From Bacillus sp. 491mf (lineage in GTDB: Bacteria > Bacillota > Bacilli > Bacillales > Bacillaceae_G), in the NCBI RefSeq assembly GCF_900112415.1, contig NZ_FOLV01000016.1:1-64000 (forward strand): 64,000 bases of DNA, in the 5' to 3' direction. The notes under the pieces were generated by a model that did no database searches, was not told where the DNA came from, and was given only the letters and a program-made list of their open reading frames with translations. A program made the position numbers and the translations under genes. This document shows positions 29,415-37,443 of the stretch, in pieces (position 1 is the first letter of the stretch; each line of letters starts with the position of its first letter).

Positions 29415-30233
29415 CTAATTATTTTTCAACGTTAATATTGCGGCTACCGCATAATATAAAGCTTTCTCATACTTCGCATGTTCCACAACTGATAAATTAA
29501 CAAGCGAGCCACCACTAGCCGAAAAATACTCAATTGCTTCTACTGGAATCGCATCTTCTTTTACTTCAATAGCACTACCATCATTCCATTGTCCCTTTTG
29601 GATATTCGCATACAAATCTCCAGTAATCTCACCAATTTCTTCATCATGCTCAGACAGTAAGAACCACTTCAACTTTTTTAAGCTCAACATTTGTTTCAAC
29701 CCAGCGATCTTATTCCCTGCCAAGTCATAAAACGTATATGAAAAAGACATGCCTGCTTTTTGTTTTACAATCAGCATCGCCTCGCCCAATTCGTTATACA
29801 AAACAAAACGTTTTTCAATCAATGCGCTCAAAAAAAACGATACGAAAATCTTCCATAGCCTTTGCAGTTTTGTTTCATATTCTTCTCTTAAAATCCCCAT
29901 TGTATTTCCATCCATCGAAAAGTATGTAACTGTAGTCACGTAAGATACTTCTCTTCGCACAACGAATCGCTGGTGTTGTAGCATCGACGCGGCCCCTTCG
30001 ATCCGAATTGTTGCGCCAATTTTCTTCGCTCTCCCTCTTTCTACAAAACTATAAATCATAAACAGGCAGGCTGTTACTATCATGCTAACAAAGGGCATTG
30101 TATCTTTGTTCCACTGGAAATGCGGCGTTCGAACATACTCAAGGATAAACGCTATAATAGCAAGTAAAAATATAAAAATAGAAAAAAGAAAAAACCGTTT
30201 TCCATTCCTGGCATGATGCTCATGGATCCCCAT
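29415..30233 (-). CDS. Membrane protein with tubby C-terminal-like domain
   Basis: A 272-residue protein. Two membrane helices (about residues 12-32 and 45-62) are followed by a beta-rich domain of repeated strand pairs (e.g. RFVLYNELGEAMLIVKQK, SFSYTFYDLAGNKIAGLKQ, WFLLSEHDEEIGEITG), which resembles LURP-one/tubby-like scramblase folds. Function unknown; a lipid-related role is only a guess from the fold. AAGGAG six bases upstream supports the internal ATG of MGIHEHHARNGK. Repeats flank the gene on both sides. Confidence 0.6.
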   Translation of the reverse strand: MGIHEHHARNGKRFFLFSIFIFLLAIIAFILEYVRTPHFQWNKDTMPFVSMIVTACLFMIYSFVERGRAKKIGATIRIEGAASMLQHQRFVVRREVSYVTTVTYFSMDGNTMGILREEYETKLQRLWKIFVSFFLSALIEKRFVLYNELGEAMLIVKQKAGMSFSYTFYDLAGNKIAGLKQMLSLKKLKWFLLSEHDEEIGEITGDLYANIQKGQWNDGSAIEVKEDAIPVEAIEYFSASGGSLVNLSVVEHAKYEKALYYAVAAILTLKNN

Positions 30234-30302
30234 ATTTATCTCCTTATTTTTTACATTTTTTATCATTATCTCATGCTTTTCCAAAGATTTAAATTTATTT
30301 TA

Positions 30303-30432
30303 ATTTCCCAACATAGAAGTCGAGGCTATGCAGACCTGTTCTCGCTTCCTCCCTTTGTTTCAAACCTCGCACGTGGCAGAAACAGGCACTGACCGCTTCT
30401 ATACATGGCCAGGCATAGAAAAGTTTTTTAGG
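30303..30432 (-). repeat. Dispersed repeat copy E (bcr-type)
   Basis: Blocks GAGGCTATGCAGACCTG, ACCTCGCACGTGGCAGAAAC, AGGCACTGACCGCTTC and CATGGCCAGGCA match copies A and F. Confidence 0.8.
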
Positions 30433-30468
30433 TTTTGTTTTTCACAAAAATCCCCATATAAAACTACA

Positions 30469-30496
30469 AAAAAAGCTATCTCGTAAGATAGCTTTC
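30469..30496 (-). terminator. Terminator after the beta-lactamase-like gene
   Basis: Perfect hairpin AAAGCTATCT/AGATAGCTTT with a four-base loop, next to the stop codon of the minus-strand gene. Confidence 0.8.
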
Positions 30497-31674
30497 TAAC
30501 CTTCCTCATGCCGTACCATCGTATAAATATCATTACTTACAACGCCAAACGACTTAATATTATTTTGAATATTTGATAATAACACAACATATGTATTTCC
30601 ATCTTTACTAAAACTATTTAAACAATTCCATCCTGGCATAACACCATGATTTGAATAACTGCCAGGGTTCACATACCAACCAAAACCATACTCCTTTTTA
30701 ACTGCGGTAAACATTTGTTGATAACTATCGCTTGAAATCAGCTTTCCTGTAAACAAAGCTTGATCAAATAAATATAAATCATATGCAGTCGTGTATATAT
30801 CACCGCAGCCAAATAATTGCGACATACTCGGTACAGCTGGTGTTGTCATTTTATTGTCTACTATTTTATAACCAGTAGATGGATATTTTCCTTGTTGAAA
30901 CTGATCACCAAATCCGGAATGTTTCATACCGACAACTTCAAAGATATTCTTTTGAATATAATCTTGAAGGGATTGTCCACTCACTTTCTCGGCAATATAC
31001 GCAAGCACGGAATAGTTAGAATCGGAGTATTTCCATTGTGATCCGGGCGGGAATGCCAACTTTTGCTTTCCTATTCTTCTAATTAATTCCTCATGGGTGA
31101 TGCTCTCTGATCCCTCGCTGTACTCCGGGATCCCTGATGTATGTGTAAGAAGATGCACTAATTTAATCTCTCCACCTCTTGGAAAATCAGGAATATATTT
31201 CGCGACCGTATCTTGTATGTTTAATTTATTTTGTTCTTTCAATTGCATAATTGAAGTTGCGACAAAAGCTTTTGTAATAGAACCAATATAGTAGGATGTC
31301 TCTGAATTATTAGCAACTTTTTTTTCTTGATTGGCAAGTCCATACCCTTTGTTTAAAAGAACCTCTCCATTTTTCACAACAACCGCTGTGCCGCTAAAGT
31401 TTTTACTCTTCATATACTCATCTAATTGAGCATGATTATTAATTTCTTGCGGAGGTTGCTCAGCTACCACTTCTTCTTTCTTTACTTCTTCTTTCTTTAC
31501 TTCTTCTTTCTTTACTTCTTTTTTCACTTCTTTTTCTTCTTCTTTCATCGCTTGCAAAGTTGCCTTTTCTTTATCATGGGAAGTAATTTTCGCATACCCC
31601 CAATATACCAAGGCAAACAACAGACTAAGAATAATCGTTCGTTTTACATATACAATTGGTTCGCGAGTTTTCAT
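30496..31674 (-). CDS. Beta-lactamase-fold serine hydrolase, membrane anchored
   Basis: A serine beta-lactamase/PBP4*-like protein of about 392 residues. An N-terminal membrane anchor (TIILSLLFALVYWGYA) is followed by a Lys/Glu/Val-rich linker made of KEEVK repeats. The hydrolase domain has the catalytic Ser-x-x-Lys in GSITKAF, Tyr-Ser-Asp in KYSDSNYS (Asp where class C enzymes have Asn) and NHGVMPGWN near the third motif. It may be a DD-peptidase, esterase or related hydrolase outside the membrane. The start is uncertain: 31674 has AAAAGGCAGG upstream, while another ATG lies at 31710. Confidence 0.75.
   Translation of the reverse strand: MKTREPIVYVKRTIILSLLFALVYWGYAKITSHDKEKATLQAMKEEEKEVKKEVKKEEVKKEEVKKEEVVAEQPPQEINNHAQLDEYMKSKNFSGTAVVVKNGEVLLNKGYGLANQEKKVANNSETSYYIGSITKAFVATSIMQLKEQNKLNIQDTVAKYIPDFPRGGEIKLVHLLTHTSGIPEYSEGSESITHEELIRRIGKQKLAFPPGSQWKYSDSNYSVLAYIAEKVSGQSLQDYIQKNIFEVVGMKHSGFGDQFQQGKYPSTGYKIVDNKMTTPAVPSMSQLFGCGDIYTTAYDLYLFDQALFTGKLISSDSYQQMFTAVKKEYGFGWYVNPGSYSNHGVMPGWNCLNSFSKDGNTYVVLLSNIQNNIKSFGVVSNDIYTMVRHEEG
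31471..31515. repeat. 15-bp tandem repeat coding KEEVK units
   Basis: Three perfect copies of TTCTTCTTTCTTTAC followed by degenerate ones. Each copy encodes one five-residue unit in the linker of the beta-lactamase-like protein, so copy changes keep the frame. Confidence 0.85.
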
Positions 31675-31830
31675 AACAATAAAAACCTGCCTTTTCACAT
31701 AGTTGCTCATTTCACATCTTACTTTATCACGCAACCAATGTTTTACCAATGCTATGTACAAAAAAATAAAAATGAGCACCCAAAATGCAAGATAGCCGTT
31801 ACATTTGTAATGAAAAAACGAAGCTGACTT

Positions 31831-32066
31831 CTGTTATCGACCGTTCTTTGCAATATATCGGCGCTTCGACACAATATAAAGTGAAACTTCCATCAGTGAC
31901 GCCTTTCTTACTGATGGAAAGCTCTCACCAATCGGGCTTTTACGGGCAGTTTTCTTCCTTGCCCTTCCCCACCTTTTACTGCCCGTTAATGCGGGATAAA
32001 GACCATTCGATGATATTCGACATACAAGTAGTCGCCCCCGCTGTGCTGAATCATACCAAAAAGTGA
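31831..32066 (+). repeat. Second repeat family, copy split by a bcr1-like insert
   Basis: The outer parts (31831-31875 and 32001-32066) match the copy at 29232-29356: TTATCGACC, TTTGCAATATATCGGCGC, then GATATTCGACATAC and CTGAATCATACC. The insert lies between 31881 and 31995. Confidence 0.8.
31881..31995 (-). mobile_element. bcr1-like element with ATAAA (TTTAT) target duplication
   Basis: An insert of 115 bp flanked on each side by ATAAA (31876-31880 and 31996-32000). The other copy of the host repeat has only one such site (TTTAAAG). bcr1 elements of the B. cereus group are known to be flanked by TTTAT, the reverse complement. Internal inverted repeats, CATCAGT.../ACTGATG and ACGGGCAGT/ACTGCCCGT, suggest stable folds. 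No protein is encoded, so it would move in trans. Confidence 0.75.
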
Positions 32067-32068
32067 AA

Positions 32069-32104
32069 GGCTCTGACTAATAAGTGGACTTTTTAGTCAG
32101 AGCC
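32069..32104 (-). terminator. Terminator after nagP
   Basis: Perfect 12-base arms GGCTCTGACTAA/TTAGTCAGAGCC just downstream of the nagP stop codon on the minus strand. The T tract is weak on that strand. Confidence 0.65.
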
Positions 32105-32114
32105 TTCATATTCC

Positions 32115-33611
32115 TTATACGTGCTTCTTCATATCATCAGCAACAGACTCAACGTTTGTTCCAACGATAACTTGTACACTTGTATCACTTAATTTCATAA
32201 CACCTTTTGCGCCGGCACGTTTTAATGCTTGTTCATTTATTAAACTTGCATCTTTCACTTGTAGACGAAGACGAGTAGCACAGTTGTCAATAACAGCTAA
32301 ATTGTCTTTTCCGCCTAACGCTGCGACATAAGCTTCACCGATAGAACCAGATTCACCTACTGCAATTGTTCCCTCTTCTAATAACTCATCATCTTCACGA
32401 CCAGGCGTTTTTAAGTTTAACTTCTTAATTAAGAAATAGAATACAAAGAAGTAAATTGCGGCATAAACTAAGCCTACACCTGCTAATAATACTGGCTTTG
32501 TTGCAATACCGAAGTTAATACCGTAGTCAATTGCACCTGCACTAAATGAAAAACCATCGTGAATGCCAAGCTTTGTTGTTATAAATAAAGAAAGACCTGT
32601 TAATATAGCATGAATCCCATATAATACTGGAGATAAGAACATAAATGAGAATTCAATTGGTTCTGTAATACCAGTTAAAAATGAAGTTAACGCAAGACCA
32701 ATTAACATACCTGTAACTGCTTTACGCTTTTCTGGCTTTGCTGCTGCGATCATCGCAAAACATGCTGCTGGTAAACCAAACATCATGATTGGGAAGAAAC
32801 CTGTCATAAACATACCTGCACTTGGATCTCCTGCAAAGAAACGAGCAATATCGCCATTTACAACCGCTCCTGCTGTGTTTGTAAATTCACCAAATACAAA
32901 CCAGAAGTACGTATTCATTACATGGTGTAAACCAATCGGGATCAATAAACGGTTTAATAAACCGAAAAGCCCTGCACCAATTGCTCCTAAGTTAACGATA
33001 CCATGTGCTACCGCATCGATACCGCTTTGAATTGTTGGCCAAATTTCTCCAAATACTAAACCTAACAGAAGCATCACTACAGATGTAATAATTGGAACGA
33101 AACGTTTACCAGCAAAGAATCCTAACCATTCTGGTAATTTAATTTTATAGAATTTGTTATATAGTAATCCCGCAACAATACCAGCGATGATACCACCTAA
33201 AATGGCCATATTAATTTTTGGTGCTAACGTCGCCGCTTTAGAAATCTTTCCTAACGTATCTGCTACTTTAGATGGATCTACAGAACCCACTAAATCTTGA
33301 ACACTTTTCAACTTATCGTTTAACTCTGCCGCTGAATACCCTTTACTTAAAGTATCAGTCGTATTTTTCAAAATAAGATAACCAATCGCACCGGCCAAAC
33401 CTGCGGCACCGCTGCCATCAACAGACAAACCAACTGCAACACCAATTGCAAAAATAAGTGCTAAGTTATCAAAAATTGCTGCACCGGCTTGTGCCATAAC
33501 AGGAATATTAAATACGTCAGGTTGCCCTAAACGAAGCAATAGACCGGCTGCTGGTAGTACCGCAATTGGGAGCATTAACGCTTTACCAATACGTTGTAAA
33601 AACTGCAACAT
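32115..33611 (-). CDS. nagP: PTS permease EIICB, N-acetylglucosamine (or glucose) type
   Basis: A 498-residue phosphotransferase permease. The EIIC membrane domain (about residues 1-385) starts MLQFLQRIGKALMLPIAVLPAAG and has HHVMNTYFWFVFGEF, and the EIIB domain has its phosphorylated cysteine in VIDNCATRLRLQV near residue 442. There is no EIIA domain, so a separate EIIA (e.g. from PtsG) is needed. The length and sequence fit GlcNAc-specific NagP; glucose cannot be excluded. AGGGGGAA precedes the ATG, and a CcpA-type site lies upstream. Confidence 0.88.
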   Translation of the reverse strand: MLQFLQRIGKALMLPIAVLPAAGLLLRLGQPDVFNIPVMAQAGAAIFDNLALIFAIGVAVGLSVDGSGAAGLAGAIGYLILKNTTDTLSKGYSAAELNDKLKSVQDLVGSVDPSKVADTLGKISKAATLAPKINMAILGGIIAGIVAGLLYNKFYKIKLPEWLGFFAGKRFVPIITSVVMLLLGLVFGEIWPTIQSGIDAVAHGIVNLGAIGAGLFGLLNRLLIPIGLHHVMNTYFWFVFGEFTNTAGAVVNGDIARFFAGDPSAGMFMTGFFPIMMFGLPAACFAMIAAAKPEKRKAVTGMLIGLALTSFLTGITEPIEFSFMFLSPVLYGIHAILTGLSLFITTKLGIHDGFSFSAGAIDYGINFGIATKPVLLAGVGLVYAAIYFFVFYFLIKKLNLKTPGREDDELLEEGTIAVGESGSIGEAYVAALGGKDNLAVIDNCATRLRLQVKDASLINEQALKRAGAKGVMKLSDTSVQVIVGTNVESVADDMKKHV

Positions 33612-33663
33612 CTGAATTCCCCCTATCCTAATTATGAAATCGTTACCAAATACAAATATGTTT

Positions 33664-33679
33664 TAGAAAACGCTTTCTA
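33664..33679. promoter_or_regulatory. Catabolite-response (cre-like) site upstream of nagP
   Basis: TAGAAAACGCTTTCTA is a near-perfect palindrome matching the CcpA consensus WTGNNARCGNWWWCAW at all but two positions. It lies 53 bp before the nagP start, consistent with glucose repression. Confidence 0.65.
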
Positions 33680-33784
33680 TTACAGGAACATAATAACATA
33701 TAGTTGTATAGATGTGTAGTTATTATGATTGGTTTTTTTATAAATTTATGCTCGTTTATTTAATTCTATGTATATTCATTTAAA

Positions 33785-33935
33785 TTTTCCGACACATAAG
33801 CCGCTGCTATACAGAAAAAAAGATGACCTGCACTGGATTTAAAACCTCGCACGTGGCACAAACAGGCACTGACCGCTCCTATGCACAGCCAGACACTCTC
33901 GACCACCCTAAAAGAAAAAGGTTTTTTTGGCATTT
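33785..33935 (-). repeat. Dispersed repeat copy F (bcr-type)
   Basis: Contains GACACATAAGCCGCTGC, ACCTCGCACGTGGCACAAAC, AGGCACTGACCGCTCC and CAGCCAGACACTCTCG. It lies between the divergent nagP and glsA promoters. Confidence 0.8.
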
Positions 33936-34064
33936 TTTCATTTTACATACCCAAGAAGTAAATAGAAGTTGCATTTCATCATTCCTCGATTTCATGTTAT
34001 TATTTACTTCCACACTTGCCTCGCAAGTTAAGCTTAATCACTAATACAACTAGGGGTGTTTATT

Positions 34065-34994
34065 ATGCAGTGTATCGAGACGAACAACTTACAACAATTA
34101 TTAGATCGAGTTCAGCCCTATACGAAACAAGGTAAGCTTGCAACGTATATTCCTGAGTTAGGAAATGCAGATCCTAATGATTTAGGAATTGCGATTTTTC
34201 ATAAAGACGACCATTACGTTCATGCTGGAAAATCCCAGACACTCTTTACACTTCAAAGTATTTCGAAGGTAATTACACTTGCACTCGCACTTTTAGATTG
34301 CGGTGAGGAGTACGTATTTTCGAAAGTTGGCATGGAACCAACTGGTGATCCTTTTAATTCTATTATTAAGCTAGAGACAACAAGCCCATCTAAACCATTA
34401 AATCCAATGATTAATGCCGGGGCATTAGCGATTACGAGTATGATTGCCGGAAATTCTAATGAAGAGAAAATGGAGCGTATCCTTCACTTTGTGCGTGAAA
34501 TTACAGCTAATCCTTCCATTAACTATTCTTCTAAAGTGGCCATCTCTGAATTAGAAACAGCTTATTTAAATCGTTCTCTTTGCTACTATATGAAGCAAAA
34601 CAACATCATTGATGGGGATATCGAAGAGTTAATGGACCTATACACACGTCAATGCGCAATCGAAGTAAACTGCATCGACTTAGCTCGTATTGGACTTATC
34701 TTTGCAATGGATGGTTATGATCCATATTATAAAAAGCAAATTATCCCAAAACACATTACGAAAATTTGTAAAACCTTTATGGTCACATGTGGTATGTACA
34801 ACGAATCTGGAGAATTTGCAATTCGCGTTGGGATTCCAGCGAAAAGTGGTGTAGCTGGCGGAATTTTAGGATGTGTAAAAGGTGAAATGGGTATTGGTAT
34901 TTTTGGTCCTGCACTAGATGAAAACGGAAATAGCATTGCTGGATTTAAAATATTAGAATTACTTTCTGAACAAGAAGGTTGGAGCATTTTCTAA
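34065..34994 (+). CDS. glsA: Glutaminase
   Basis: A 309-residue serine-dependent beta-lactamase-fold glutaminase that releases ammonia from glutamine. The catalytic Ser-x-x-Lys is in LQSISKV near residues 61-66, with [10 protein letters not shown] and the tyrosine region of SLCYYMKQN further on. AGGGGTG directs the start at 34065, giving the standard GlsA length. A terminator follows directly. Confidence 0.95.
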   Translation: MQCIETNNLQQLLDRVQPYTKQGKLATYIPELGNADPNDLGIAIFHKDDHYVHAGKSQTLFTLQSISKVITLALALLDCGEEYVFSKVGMEPTGDPFNSIIKLETTSPSKPLNPMINAGALAITSMIAGNSNEEKMERILHFVREITANPSINYSSKVAISELETAYLNRSLCYYMKQNNIIDGDIEELMDLYTRQCAIEVNCIDLARIGLIFAMDGYDPYYKKQIIPKHITKICKTFMVTCGMYNESGEFAIRVGIPAKSGVAGGILGCVKGEMGIGIFGPALDENGNSIAGFKILELLSEQEGWSIF

Positions 34995-35020
34995 AAAGCG
35001 TCTGAAACGACGCTTTTTTC
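34993..35020 (+). terminator. Terminator after glsA
   Basis: AAAAAGCGTC/GACGCTTTTTT hairpin overlapping the glsA stop codon. Confidence 0.85.
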
Positions 35021-35182
35021 AATATAATTGTGCATATTCACCATGTACCCTTGAATAGTATAGTACAAGTACAGCCTAGGTTTTATAAAAGGAAACTTCA
35101 GTTTAGAGAATACATTTCGCTCTAAATGGTTAACTAATCAACTCTTACAGACGGTAAGCCGTTGAGGAAGATGGAGGTGCTC

Positions 35183-35524
35183 ATGAAACTCATCCTTCAA
35201 ACAGAAGATCAGGCAGTTCTTGAGAAGACGATCCTTCTTTTTGTATTAAGTATCGTTGAAAGTTTAAAATTAAAAGTTGTTTCCCTTGATGAAGCCTATC
35301 GATACATATTTAATCTAGATGTTCTGGAATTGTTAATGGATCGAAGTATTGATGACAAAGTATTAGAAATCGTCCATTTTGGCATCGAATTAGAAGACAT
35401 TCAAAATCTAATCCCTGAAGACTTAGAACAAAATATCGAAGAGCTAAAATGGCGCTGTATTCAAGTACTAAGCGACTATGAAATGTATGAAGAAACGGAA
35501 CAATTATTTGAAGACATTCGGTAA
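35183..35524 (+). CDS. Small acidic protein, DUF3969-like
   Basis: A 113-residue acidic, helical, soluble protein beginning MKLILQTEDQAVLEKTILL. The pattern of an N-terminal strand followed by two helices and LDEAYRYIFN resembles the DUF3969 family, from memory only. GGAGGTG is five bases before this ATG; the two ATGs upstream lack a site. Function unknown. It is monocistronic, ending in a bidirectional terminator. Confidence 0.65.
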   Translation: MKLILQTEDQAVLEKTILLFVLSIVESLKLKVVSLDEAYRYIFNLDVLELLMDRSIDDKVLEIVHFGIELEDIQNLIPEDLEQNIEELKWRCIQVLSDYEMYEETEQLFEDIR

Positions 35525-35547
35525 AGTGAAACGTCCATTACATGTAG

Positions 35548-35573
35548 AAAAAGCACCTCTTTAGGTGCTTTTT
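35548..35573. terminator. Bidirectional terminator
   Basis: AAAAAGCACCT/AGGTGCTTTTT hairpin between two convergent small genes. Confidence 0.85.
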
Positions 35574-35730
35574 AATGTTTTTTCAAACTATTTTTATACG
35601 TTTCAATATTTACTGGTAATTCTTCCTCTTCTAACGTATGTTCATTTACATCTTTATGAATATACGCACCTTTTGGAGGTTGATGATCATGACCTTTTTT
35701 CTTATGATCAAAGGATTTACCGCGTCCCAT
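35572..35730 (-). CDS. Small His/Lys-rich hypothetical protein
   Basis: A 52-residue protein starting MGRGKSFDHKKKGHDHQ, followed by PPKGAYIHKDVNEHTLEEEELPVN. It is soluble, with a basic histidine-rich head and an acidic centre. GGAAGGTG lies eight bases before the ATG and a terminator follows, so it looks like a real gene. The family and function are not recognised. The HDH cluster might bind metal, but that is only a guess. Confidence 0.65.
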   Translation of the reverse strand: MGRGKSFDHKKKGHDHQPPKGAYIHKDVNEHTLEEEELPVNIETYKNSLKKH

Positions 35731-35829
35731 ACTAACACCTTCCTTTACCTAAATTCTATGTTAGTATAAATAAAATGTCGTCGACATATGCAATGGTTTG
35801 TTGTATTTCCGAGGAAATGCTAGAAATTT

Positions 35830-35970
35830 GTTTTTCTCTATACTTACTGCTACGCAGAATACATCATGACCGCTACTTGCTTTCTCCTTTTGTTTTCATT
35901 CTCGCACGTGGCAGGAATAGGCCCTGGTCGCCTCTATGCACAGCCAGACGCTCTCGCCCTCTCTAATTTT
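35830..35970 (-). repeat. Dispersed repeat copy G (bcr-type)
   Basis: Contains CTGCTACGCAGAATACATC, TTCTCGCACGTGGCAGGAA, GGCCCTGGTCGCCTC and CAGCCAGACGCTCTCGCC, close to copies E and F. Confidence 0.8.
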
Positions 35971-35977
35971 ATATCTT

Positions 35978-36586
35978 TCACAAAACTTGATTAACTGCAA
36001 TGATAATAAGCAAAGCTCCAGCAATGATCGTTGCCCATTTCCCTAAATACAGCGCTAAGTATTTTTTACCGATATAAGAACAGAACCTCACACATAAGAA
36101 GCTAAAGCAGCCCGAAATAATAGCGGTCATCCACAAATTCAAATTTGTCACACCTGCATCAAAACCACCCGCAATGTTATTAATGGATAATGCAACGCCA
36201 AGCACAATTGCTTCTGAAAAGCCAATTGTTTTAGACTCATCAAAATCGGCGGCTTCTGGATTACGTAAAATACGCATCAATACATTACCTTGCTTTCTCT
36301 CATCTACCGCTTTACTAAGCATCGGCTGGCATAATACCAATACGCCAATACTCCCCAATACGATAGCACCAATCACATTAGCTGTAACATCTGAAATAAA
36401 CAAAGAAATCCAATTCCCGAAAAATCCTGCCAACAGTGTAAAGAAAAAGCCGAAGAAAGCTATGATAAAATTATTGGACCATGAGATATGGATCTTCCGA
36501 ATTCCATAAGCAATACCTACACCTGCATTATCTAAATTTGAAGCTACCCCAATAAAAAGAATGGAAAGAAAACTTGTTATATACAT
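35978..36586 (-). CDS. ytaF: Sporulation membrane protein YtaF (MntP-like fold)
   Basis: A 202-residue protein with about six membrane helices. The two motifs VASNLDNAGVGIAYG and GVALSINNIAGGFDAG are the paired repeats of the YtaF/MntP family, whose Asp and Asn residues line an ion path in MntP. In Bacillus YtaF is a sporulation-associated membrane protein of unclear function. The start is the ATG after GGGAG, one codon inside the open frame. Confidence 0.88.
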   Translation of the reverse strand: MYITSFLSILFIGVASNLDNAGVGIAYGIRKIHISWSNNFIIAFFGFFFTLLAGFFGNWISLFISDVTANVIGAIVLGSIGVLVLCQPMLSKAVDERKQGNVLMRILRNPEAADFDESKTIGFSEAIVLGVALSINNIAGGFDAGVTNLNLWMTAIISGCFSFLCVRFCSYIGKKYLALYLGKWATIIAGALLIIIAVNQVL

Positions 36587-36713
36587 CAATAAGCACTCCC
36601 TTATTGCTTTTTTTATTGCATCGTATGCAAATATTGAGCAATTGTGCCTGTCTGTTTCATATACTTTTAATAAAATATCAACATTTCAGAAACAAAAAGG
36701 AGCGCCTAAACCT

Positions 36714-37382
36714 ATGTCTATTCAGAATATAAATCATCAACTCGGTACGGTATTAAAGGAATTGTTACAAGAGCGTTCACTATCGATGCGACAATTTGGA
36801 ACGCTAACCAATATTGACCCTTCCACCATTTCACGAATTATTAATGGAAAGCAACAAGCGAAGAAAAAGCACCTTCAAAAATTTGCAGAATGTCTCCAAA
36901 TTCCTATACAGTTCTTATATGATGCAACGTACGCCAAACAGCCTCACCAAACTACTGAACCCCAGACTGAAATATATACATCAATTGATGCCATTCAAAA
37001 CATATTACAATCCTCTAACGTATTTGATTACAAGTACACAACAACTCGTGTAAAACAAGAGCTTGAAAATTACGAACGCTATGCGAAAACAACAGAAGGC
37101 ACACGCCTTATTCATGAAGGATTCCTAGCAAAATTGCAACAGCTTGATAGTACAGGTCCTTTCATTGATCAACTCACAGATATGTATCATCAATTTTGCA
37201 ACGAAACGATTACATCGCAAGAACGAGCAATTATCGGAAGTGCCTTGCTTTATTTCGTTTTATCAACAGATATTATTCCAGATTACATATTTCCCATTGG
37301 ATACTTAGATGATGCAATTGCGGTAGAATTAGTAAAGGAAAAATTAATTGCGATGAAAAACAAATCAGCGAAAGAAGAATAG
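36714..37382 (+). CDS. XRE-type HTH regulator fused to DUF1232
   Basis: A 222-residue protein. The N-terminal helix-turn-helix (about 8-65) reads SMRQFGTLTNIDPSTISRIINGKQQ. The C-terminal part (about 165-215) has FVLSTDIIPDYIFPIGYLDDAIAV, the DUF1232/YkvA signature of short membrane-associated proteins. The fusion may link a transcription factor to the membrane. AAAAGGAG is 11 bases before the ATG, a little far. Target genes are unknown; ytaF is divergent across 127 bp. Confidence 0.8.
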   Translation: MSIQNINHQLGTVLKELLQERSLSMRQFGTLTNIDPSTISRIINGKQQAKKKHLQKFAECLQIPIQFLYDATYAKQPHQTTEPQTEIYTSIDAIQNILQSSNVFDYKYTTTRVKQELENYERYAKTTEGTRLIHEGFLAKLQQLDSTGPFIDQLTDMYHQFCNETITSQERAIIGSALLYFVLSTDIIPDYIFPIGYLDDAIAVELVKEKLIAMKNKSAKEE

Positions 37383-37393
37383 CGCATTCCACA

Positions 37394-37441
37394 TAAAAAA
37401 CAAAGAAAATCGGCGCAGCATGCACCGATTTTCCTTGTTTT
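37394..37441. terminator. Bidirectional terminator
   Basis: AACAAAGAAAATCGG / CCGATTTTC-TTGTTTT with an 11-base loop, between convergent genes. Confidence 0.85.
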
Positions 37442-37443
37442 CA

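Noticed and set aside
31426-31827. Phe/Tyr-rich reading frame opposite the beta-lactamase-like gene
   Set aside because: It is the antisense of the KEEVK repeats; composition is an artefact of the repeat and no ribosome-binding site is present.
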